NCBI GenBank assembly: GCA_030141605.1
Contig: JAQGDQ010001796.1
Coordinates: forward strand, 1 to 25,209
DNA: 25,209 nt
Origin: Tubiluchus corallicola
Lineage: Eukaryota > Priapulida > Priapulimorpha > Priapulimorphida > Tubiluchidae
Direction of reading: 5' to 3'
The position numbers and the translations under genes are program-made. Position 1 is the stretch's first letter; each line of letters starts with the position of its first letter. Below are positions 18,357 through 25,209 of this stretch, one piece after another. Under the pieces are notes generated by a model. That model did not search any database. It saw nothing but the letters and a program-made list of their open reading frames with translations, and had not been told where the DNA came from.

Positions 18357-18710
18357 TTCCTGCAAGAAATCGAATTCGAATCGAATTTGTGACTTTGGAA
18401 TTCGAGTCAAAGTGTAGGTCAGAATTTTCGAATCCGTATCGAATTCGAATTAAGTTTTACGGATTTTCGAATCACTAGTAAAAAGTAGTCTTGCAAAGAT
18501 AACGCATATTGCTAGATTTTGTTCTGCAGTAATAATACATGTACGTTGTTTAAAAATTGTCCGCAGAAATCACAGCTAAATTGCGCTGATCGCATGATGT
18601 TTCAAACATTCTAATGACAAAGAACTTATGAGTTGAAGTGCTGAATTATTCACGTCCATAATTTTAGGTTCGAATCGAATTTGATTCGAACGTTCGATTA
18701 TCATTCCCTG
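18357..18710. mobile_element. hAT-like non-autonomous element (MITE candidate), CGAATTCGAAT-rich ends
   Basis: The two ends share an inverted motif. The left end reads AGAAATCGAATTCGAATCGA (about 18364-18383). The right end, on the minus strand, begins CAGGGAATGATAATCGAACG and continues TTCGAATCAAATTCG (down from 18710). A CAGGG terminus followed by AATCGAATTCGAATC-like words is typical of several animal hAT transposon ends. The interior has further TTCGAAT/CGAATTC words at about 18398, 18425-18451 and 18464. The left terminus is degraded (CATTCCTGC rather than CAGGG) and no 8-bp target duplication is evident. There is no transposase frame. The call is tentative. Confidence 0.4.
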
Positions 18711-18961
18711 CTCGCGTGTGTACGAAAAGACATGCAGGGGTATGTAAGAATAAAATGTTTTTTTCAAGGAGATTGTTAGGTTAGCAACCCCACGGTTTGG
18801 TTATATTTTATATACATAATGCGGGTTCTTAAAGCAAAACCAGACCCAATCCTAAAGTGTAGATCAAAACAGTCGTCTACTCTTTAAAATATGAAAGGGA
18901 ACATACTATTTTTTCAAGAATGACTTACATGAAAGAATTATTACCGTACAAAAGTAATTTC

Positions 18962-19325
18962 GTGTTCCCGCGGCTAGTTATTCGTTGTTACGCTTCTCTT
19001 TCGTTAGTTAGACGGGCACTAGCACCCGCATTTTGGAAGCGCGTTGTACAAAGACGGGTGCTGTACGTCTCAGCACAGAGCTGTTCGTTTGTGACGTAAT
19101 ACACACGTTCGAGAGCTCATGCGTGAGCACAGCGGTAAATTTAAAATTTCAATTTTTACCTTAAAAATTGCCGAGTTTTTGTATATGCCACTGAATGTTG
19201 TACAGTAGCACTGTACTTCAATTTTCGCTTTCGCAAACACGTTCAACACGCTCACGGTATGTTCGTAGTTTCGTAGTGTTGAAAATTGTGTTCGATTGTG
19301 GCGCCATCACTAGTTGGGCTCGCCC
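18962..19325 (-). repeat. Dispersed repeat family B, copy 2 (inverted)
   Basis: The reverse complement matches 9606-9968 along its length; shared blocks are listed at that copy. In this copy the outer end reads GGCGAGCCCAACTAGTGATG on the minus strand and the other end AACTAGCCGCGGGAACACG. It holds an internal perfect 8-bp foldback, AGCACCCG (19021-19028) and CGGGTGCT (19055-19062). Just beyond its right border the words CCATTAATTAAGT are present twice (about 19327 and 19347). Its two short frames are not shared with copy 1, so it is non-coding. Confidence 0.88.
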
Positions 19326-19374
19326 ACCATTAATTAAGTTTTTAACCCATTAATTAAGTATCAGAAATGCTTTG

Positions 19375-19375
<1 letters not shown>

Positions 19376-19465
<90 letters not shown>

Positions 19466-19499
19466 CATCATCATCATCATCATCGTCATCATCGTCATA
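19376..19499. repeat. (ATT)n then (ATC)n microsatellite
   Basis: About 30 near-perfect TTA/ATT triplets run to about 19464, followed by ATC/TCA triplets with a few GTC interruptions up to 19499. Confidence 0.97.
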
Positions 19500-19883
19500 C
19501 ATGTGTTAAAATGTATACATTTTACCGTAATTCAAAATGGGCTTGAATATGAAAAATCGTCCTGTTTTCCTTTAATCATGAATTTGTAAAATCGTCTCTT
19601 GACTTTTTGGCAACCTTTGATGATAATATTTTCAGGGTTTGTATAAGCGCGGAATCTCTAACGCAGTTTTGATTACACCAACAGGTGTTATTCTGTCGCT
19701 CTGGTCGTTTTCTTGTTCCCGTTCCTATGACATTGTCTCATTTATCATAATCATAAACTGCTCTGTGTAGCTCAAGAAATAATTTGTTTCCCTGTTTCGT
19801 GCAGTCTGCAGGCTTTCGGTTTCTTGAATTCACAGTTACTAAATTTACCAAACAGTTACAAGAATCATGTAAAAGTTGTCTTA
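19500..19883. other. Stretch without recognised gene
   Basis: Nothing was seen apart from the start of a 99-codon plus-strand frame (19784-20083) that depends on the 78-bp duplication for half its length. Confidence 0.45.
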
Positions 19884-20041
19884 ATATACGCCTGTGTCGA
19901 AGAGTTGCAGAAAATGTCCTACAACGTTGTCATTCTGGTGTTATTTTTTCAAAGTTCATTGATATACGCCTTTGTCGAAGAGTTGCAGAAAATGTCCTAC
20001 AACGTTGTGATTCTGGTGTTATTTTTTCAAAGTTCATTGAT
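19884..20041. repeat. 78-bp tandem duplication
   Basis: The unit ATATACGCCT...TTCATTG begins at 19884 and 19962, two copies 78 bases apart that differ at about three positions (GTGTCG/TTTGTCG region, CATTCTGG/GATTCTGG). Two plus frames stay open across both copies, one reading RLCRRVAENVLQRC with its 26-residue repeat. Overlapping open frames of similar quality mean neither is preferred. It is a recent duplication. Confidence 0.93.
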
Positions 20042-21179
20042 ATTACTCAACGAAAATTGACTTGTTTGAATTCTGCCAGCTAGGGTTGCCAGCTGTCCAA
20101 GGTTAACAGGGTATTAGCGTTTACTTTGTGTTGTTCCAAGCTGCTCAAGAAAAGTGCCAACAAAAGCGTGGAAAATTATCCGCTCTGTAAATGTAAATAC
20201 AGGTGCAAACTCTTACCACGTAATTTCAGCCAGGAATGAGTTAAATTTGTTTGTACACATATCACAATGTTTAATGCATCAAAATGTCAACAGTTTTTTC
20301 TCCCCTGTTTAATGTTGCTGTGACTACCATGACTGCATGACTACCTGCTTTTAGTATTAAACAGGCCAAGTTCTTTCCAACTATACTATGCGAAATTAGT
20401 AGTTTTAGACACCAAATTATACAGGTTATTACTTGTTAGACATTGTGCATTAGCCTTGCATAGCTTCTTACATAGAACTTACCAAACTTCTGAAAGTATT
20501 CAGTGTTGAAAGCTTTCGTAAGTGATGCATCTATATTTCTATAGGCCTATCAAACTTGTATATTCAGCTGTTTGACGCCATTATGAATAGCAGGATGTGC
20601 TTTGTATTTTCTAATGTATAAGAACTGTGGTGCCGTATGCTTTTCCAAGTGGTTCTAAAGTTGACGCACTCCAGGCACGCGCGTGCTAGCAGACAAAGAG
20701 TTGTAAAACAAAGATTTCCCGTGTTCTTACTGCCAGAGAACACTTGCGTTAAATTTGTGTTTATCAAAACCCTGGTCAACATAACAATGCTTTATTAGGT
20801 CGATTTGTTTAACTTTGCGTGGGTTAACAACGTGCCCATTGTTGAAGCAGTGAAGCGGCGGAATTTCGCGGATTTGGAAATTTTAAATGTGACAAACGTC
20901 ATCAAAAGCGTTGTCTACGCTTAGCACATGACCACACCAGTAATAATTATTTACTCTACCTTTACATAATTTATAAACTTAATACACATTAAACATAAAT
21001 GGCATATCTCTTTAAACTTAAACAGTATAACCAGGTACGAAAAGTATTAATATAATAGATAAAATGGTCTTATTATTAAATTTTTTTGTCATTTTCGGTC
21101 GATAATCATATTAAAAATAGCATTAATAATATACAGTTAATTGTTATTCATTTAGTTTAAAACCAGTATGGCCTTACAG
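20042..21179. other. Intron-like stretch, nothing recognised
   Basis: The first half is mixed composition and the second (about 20940-21140) very AT-rich. A 72-codon minus-strand frame (20564-20782) has no features and is not called. Confidence 0.45.
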
Positions 21180-21597
21180 GTACATGCAACTTTGCTTCTT
21201 TTAGTGTCATTATTGCATAGTCAAATTAATTTGTTAGCTATTTTGCTTTTAATTAGGTAGTTTTGCCCACAGAATTCTGCTTTACTAATTTTGTTTTCAC
21301 TTTGTTTTGCGCAAATTTGCATAATTTTATTTACCATAATTGTTTGCTATTAATTTAATTTTGATCTGTTTTCCTATTCAAATCTTTATTTTGTTCTAAC
21401 AATATTTGCTCGCCATGCTGAAATTAGTAGACTCACTATTTAGGGATGGCAGACTAGATGACCTTTTGGTCTTTCGCCATCCCGCCCTTCTTTAATCTTT
21501 GTAAATCATTGTTATATCTATGATTGTTATTTTGAAGGCAAAAAATAAATTGTTATTACTGCTGCTACTGCTGCTGCTGCTACTACTACTACTAATA
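21180..21597 (+). mobile_element. 3' end of a LINE or LINE-dependent element with stem-loop and triplet tail
   Basis: A T-rich region leads to a strong stem-loop. The outer stem is GGGATGGC (21443-21450) with GCCATCCC (21476-21483). The inner stem is GACC-TTTT-GGTC (21460-21471). About 70 bases on come AAAAAATAAATTG and a (CTG/CTA)n microsatellite (21557-21597). A 3' stem-loop plus AATAAA-like word plus microsatellite tail is characteristic of CR1/L2-type non-LTR 3' ends. The upstream border is a guess; no RT frame is seen, so it is a 5'-truncated copy. Confidence 0.5.
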
Positions 21598-22182
21598 TAG
21601 TAGTACGTTCGTTTAAAGCTTAATGAAGCTTAATTGCTATAAAATAGCGCTGAGAGTTTGGGAGAAATTAGTGCGGCGTATGGCAAATACAGGAGCCCGT
21701 TGTAAAGTAAGGTTCATATCAAACAGTTTGTAAACAGACAAGCCTTGTTGTGCTTCTGGGGGAGTCATTGGCGATTTGCAAAAAAAGTTTTGCAGCTTTA
21801 ACTTGTAAATAAGAACGCAACGCTAGAATTCTGCTTGAGTACAACATACTACAGTAACTACACACTACTATATACTACATAGAGCGTTACTTACAGTAAA
21901 TGTGTATAACACAGACGTATTCTAAGAATTGAAAGAACTGATTTGCTGCAATAGGAAATAAAGTGTGAGTTGCAGTGTAAAAATTCATCACGCCTAACTT
22001 TCTTGGTTTTGCCGCCTATTTTTGGTTACAGGCGCTTTGACTGATGGGTTTTGGTCAATTTTGTTGTGCTCGTGTGTGCGGAACTGCTATTGTTTTCGCT
22101 TATAACCATCAATAAACAAAATTATGCAAACGTAAGTAAACAAAAACGCCAGGCTTGCAAATTTGGCTTAAACAAAATTATG
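21598..22182. other. Stretch without recognised gene
   Basis: A short direct repeat AAAGCTTAATGAAGCTTAAT lies at about 21616. Towards the end AAACAAAATT recurs (about 22115 and 22170) and again inside the hairpin that follows. No coding signal was seen. Confidence 0.45.
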
Positions 22183-22216
22183 TGTTATAGAATTTGTTAA
22201 ACAAAATTCTATAACA
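22183..22216. repeat. Near-perfect 34-bp palindrome
   Basis: TGTTATAGAATTTG and, after TTAAA, CAAAATTCTATAACA form an inverted repeat with arms of about 14-15 bp and one extra base in the right arm. It could fold into a hairpin. No terminator or RNA gene context was seen. Confidence 0.85.
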
Positions 22217-23030
22217 ATTTACAGTTTTACGCATAATTCATTATGACTGTGATTGCCAGAATCTTTATAAACTTTTGCGATTTATTTTACCAATTATTAC
22301 CCAGCAATGGTAATGAGTTGGAGAAAAGGTAGGCCTAGTCGTATTTCTGCAATATTTTATGTTATGGTTTCTTGCGCGGAAAATAATTAATACTCAAAAA
22401 TTGGTATTCGTAACACAACACGCGTCTATCTATGATGGATGTTTTCATCAGGTATTTTCACCCTAATCAGGCATCATTCAAGCTTGGCTCCATTCTCAGG
22501 CTACAATGGAACGGAAATCAATGTCTTTATACCTGCCTAATCCCGTAACAAAACTCGAACGCTACATCAAGAGGAAGTTCGCTATAGTTATTTTGTCTGC
22601 CTACTATAAGCTAGTATTATTGTTGCTGCTGATTCGAGACAAATTGAGTTTTGGAGATTATTACAGGTGTTTTGATACAGGTAGATTCCAAACCAGCCCT
22701 TAAAGCGAGTATAAAACCAGTAATTTAAAGGCTTGCTGCGTGCTTGACACTTTATTATTATGAAACTGTCAGAATCATTATCATGAGTTACAAGCGCTTG
22801 CCATTGTATCATTTGTGAAAAAATAACTAAAACATAACGCGTATTACTAGGGGCGCATTTAGCAATTTAAGCTAATTAGGCTGTGCCATAGGGTGCCAGA
22901 TATTGAGACTCCGTGTGTTTAAATTTCTTATTCTCCTTGGAAAATGCGTATCCTTTCATATCCATATAAAGCACGTATTTTATAACACACCACAAGCAGT
23001 TACTGAATCCCCGTTTTTGCATAATCCCCA
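22217..23030. other. Stretch with one short ATG frame
   Basis: An ATG at 22506 opens 65 codons (MERKSMSLYLPNPVTKLERY, then a hydrophobic AYYKLVLLLLLIRDKL) to a stop near 22703. No family was recognised and the opposite strand is also open (22588-22812), so it is not called as a gene. The remainder shows nothing. Confidence 0.35.
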
Positions 23031-23640
23031 CATAGTAGTGGTAGTAGTAGTTTATTGATCATAAAATTAATATATTTACAATCTTTAGCAGGCTAGCAAA
23101 ATTGAAACAAAAATGTTCTACTTTTCAGAAAACAGCAACGTTATACAAAGGTTAAAACAGTTCACAATAAAAAAATTCCGTTTAGTATTAATAAAAAATA
23201 TGATAATGACCGAGCAGAGCTTACGGAATTTTACGGAATTGTAACACTTCATTATAGTGCTTGCAAAAATTAGTGTTTTTTCTTATTCAAAAGCTTTTAT
23301 AATGTTGAAGCAGATCTGAAATACAAAATTACTATTCATAATTGACGTTAAGGATGTAAAAGTCTACATTGCTGAATCTTCCTCTAGTTTCAGCTGTTAA
23401 ATTACAGTCCATCAAAACGAGCTTTTCGGTTTTTTCCACGAATTTTTCCACAATTACAGAGTCCCTGTCTTTTATCTACGTTACGCCATCTATCAGTTTC
23501 AACTTTTAAATAGTGCGCCTGGAGTCTTAATCGCGTATAGGCAATGCGTATATCTCAGGTGTTGAATCCTGAATGTCTATTAAGCGTGAACTCTTTAGAT
23601 GTCTCTCGTTTAGCTGAGTTACAGGTACAATTACAAGTAC
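23031..23640 (-). pseudogene. Decayed non-LTR retrotransposon C-terminus and 3' tail
   Basis: On the minus strand, 23533 down to 23441 reads RLRLQAHYLKVETDRWRNVD then KRQGLCNCGKN. That is the typical region after the RT of many LINEs (RLRLxAHxLxxExxRW...CxC). After a one-base frameshift near 23440 it continues VEKTEKLVLMDCNLTAETRG then RFSNVDFYILNVNYE and a stop at 23332-23334. That matches the usual VEDExHVLxxCxLT pattern, though the expected His is Leu here, so the zinc-knuckle is incomplete. A stop also interrupts the part before RLRLQ (about 23555). Downstream on the same strand come about 280 bases of untranslated sequence, GATCAATAAA, and a CTACTACTACC tail (23031-23050). It is an old, 5'-truncated, dead copy. 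The clade was not assigned. Confidence 0.72.
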
Positions 23641-24637
23641 ATAGTAGGTACTAAAAGGCAAACCACAAACAGGTCCGCGTCTGCTTAATTACAAGCGCTA
23701 TGCAAACATGTTTAGTTAACAATAACCATGTAAGTTCTAGGTAAGAGTACTACTAATACACCACAAGTAATTGTGCTTAGCGCTTCGTATATAAGTAACC
23801 ATAAATCCATAATAGAAACTACGTACGGCACGTACTGAATTATCAGCCAAGGCCGTCGCCTAAAACCTAAAAACTTGGTTTATTTAGGTAGTTTATATGT
23901 ATCTAAATTACAACACCTTTTCCACGTAGTAAATAATTGACAAGAAAGTACAAAATGATCAGGTTCGTTCACAGGCTTCATTGCAGATTGTGCACCTTCC
24001 AGCGGTTCAGCACCTCGTTCATTAATTTCAGGACAGCAGGTGTGCCAGAGTTGCATGTTCGCGTCACTCTTGTTTAACTTGTAACGGAACGACTATTTTG
24101 CTTTAATTTCATCAGCGCTGATCATGTGTGGGCTCAGTAATTAGAACAGCTGCCATCAGAATTACTCATAGACACAACGAAATCTTTTGGCGGGAGAGTT
24201 GCGAAAATCTCTTAATGACAAATGCGGCACTTCTAATGTCCTCCAAATGCCAAAACGCAAATTATTGACGACTAGAAGCAAGTTAGTGACAAAAGCAAAG
24301 GTCTGTCCGTTCATCTTAGGTGAACATCCTCGATAATTATCTAGATCCCGGTCGCGCCACTACCGCCTATATTAAGAGACTTTGTTGTTAAAATACTGGG
24401 TCACCACTTGTGTGCAGCGCTGTAAATGGAAAATGTTGCAAAACCGCGGCAGGTAAAGTAAAAATGGGTCAGTCACGGCAGCAGAACTTCATCCTACTTT
24501 GATAATTACTGCTTCTGCAATGATCAAAAATTAGGTCATTTACTTGATTAAAGTTATCATCGATAAAAGATTTATCTTCCTAATCAGGTTGGACTTAGAG
24601 ATATCCTAATTTTAGTCTCTATTTACATACATTTTTT
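23641..24637. other. Stretch with one weak open frame
   Basis: Between a stop near 24170 and TAA at about 24335 the plus strand reads TQRNLLAGELRKSLNDKCGT, SNVLQMPKRKLLTTRSKLVT and KAKVCPFILGEHPR. It is 54 codons, basic and natural-looking, but has no ATG start or splice support. Nothing else was recognised. Confidence 0.35.
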
Positions 24638-24874
24638 AGTAGTAGTGGTAGTGGTAGTGGTAGTGGCAGTGGTAGTGGTAGTGGTAGTGGCAGTGGCAGT
24701 GGCAGTGGCAGCGGCAGCAGCAGCAGCAGTAGTTAGTAGAGTAGTAGTAGTAGTAGTGGTAGTGGCACTGGTAGTGGTAGTGGTGCTGGTGGTGGTAGTG
24801 GCAGTGGCAGTCGCAGTGGCGGTGGCAGCGACAGCGGCAGCAGCAGTAGTTAGTAGAGTAGTAGTCGCCGTTGT
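24638..24874. repeat. Compound trinucleotide/hexanucleotide array (GTAGTG, GTGGCA, CAG)
   Basis: About 235 bases of GTAGTG, GTGGCAGTG, AGCAGC and GTAGTA words. The block GGCAGC...AGCAGTAGTTAGTAGAGTAGTAGT occurs twice (ending about 24753 and 24867), which indicates that a roughly 114-bp segment was duplicated. The 99-codon Val/Ala frame through it is an artefact of triplet repetition. Confidence 0.95.
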
Positions 24875-24960
24875 CGTCGTGAATTTACTTGTGACAGTCC
24901 GTTCAAAACAGTCACAAATAATTTCAAAAACTGCAAGTTTATAACAAAAACATAATCATT

Positions 24961-25209
24961 TGAAAATATTTAAAGGACAAGAAAAGGGGTATCTAAAATA
25001 GGTGACAGAAAAATCGACTTAAAAAATTATATCATTTTATAGCAATTTTATGCGTATCGCACTGAAAGGAATTTTAGTTTGTTCTCATTTTAAATCTCCC
25101 GCAATACTGTTCCGAAGTCGACATTACATGGCGTCATGTACCAAACGTAAAAGGGAAGAAAAGGCAATATTAAATTATGTCTCAAAAGACTTTCCTTGCA
25201 AATCTGTAT
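24961..25209 (-). repeat. Dispersed repeat family A, copy 2 (cut by window edge)
   Basis: The reverse complement of this segment aligns with 1585-1830; shared blocks are listed there. It begins on the plus strand near GGACAAGAAAAGGGGTA, the complement of the shared CCCCTTTTCTTGTCC border, and runs to the last base, so the other border is outside the window. Confidence 0.85.

Noticed and set aside
23332-23440. Independent small gene reading VEKTEKLVLMDC...
   Set aside because: It is the continuation of the LINE C-terminus after a one-base frameshift.
24645-24944. 99-codon Val/Ala frame
   Set aside because: It is translation of a GTAGTG/GTGGCA microsatellite and has no ATG or other features.

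Overview
This window looks like nuclear DNA from a metazoan, most likely a marine invertebrate; I cannot place it more closely. It is AT-rich, has no operon-like gene packing, and carries non-LTR retrotransposon remnants, a 5S rRNA-derived SINE, a TTAGGG-type interstitial telomeric tract, many micro- and minisatellites, and a few exon-like segments ending in consensus GTAAGT/GTAAGG splice donors. Nearly all open frames are short, and many lack an ATG. The window is best read as intergenic plus intronic sequence dominated by repeats.

Layout: 1-706 is the end of a non-LTR retrotransposon, with its reverse transcriptase on the minus strand joined head-on to a plus-strand 3' tail and a CT microsatellite (a 5' inversion). 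1585-1830 is one copy of a dispersed repeat (family A); a second, inverted copy lies at the far end (24961-25209). 2287-3232 is a strongly strand-asymmetric GT-rich minisatellite with about 102-bp units. 3590-3900 holds a decayed minus-strand open frame. 4397-4575 is a 69-bp tandem repeat. Around 5290-5720 there is a weak candidate first exon with a good donor. 8764-9000 is an A-rich array and an inverted counterpart around an interstitial telomeric tract. 9606-9968 is a copy of a second dispersed family (B), with its inverted partner at 18962-19325. 10658-11171 is six copies of an 84-bp minisatellite.

The best host-gene evidence is at 12429/12453-12573: a first coding exon of 40 to 48 codons with a consensus donor. 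Its downstream exons were not found, so 12574 onward may be a long intron. That stretch contains a 45-bp tandem repeat, the 5S-derived SINE (about 13960-14130) with a fragmentary inverted relative 200 bp upstream, a decayed minus-strand ORF (14942-15770) of unknown family with a possible RT-like motif, a hAT-like CGAATTCGAAT-rich element (18357-18710), an ATT/ATC microsatellite, a 78-bp duplication, the 3' end of a LINE (to 21597), a decayed LINE C-terminus on the minus strand (23031-23640), and a trinucleotide GTAGTG array (24638-24874).

No complete protein-coding gene, tRNA gene, functional rRNA gene or CRISPR array is visible. There is no coherent gene system; what stands out is the density and arrangement of repeats. 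All family and homology statements rest on motif recognition by eye, and no search was run.
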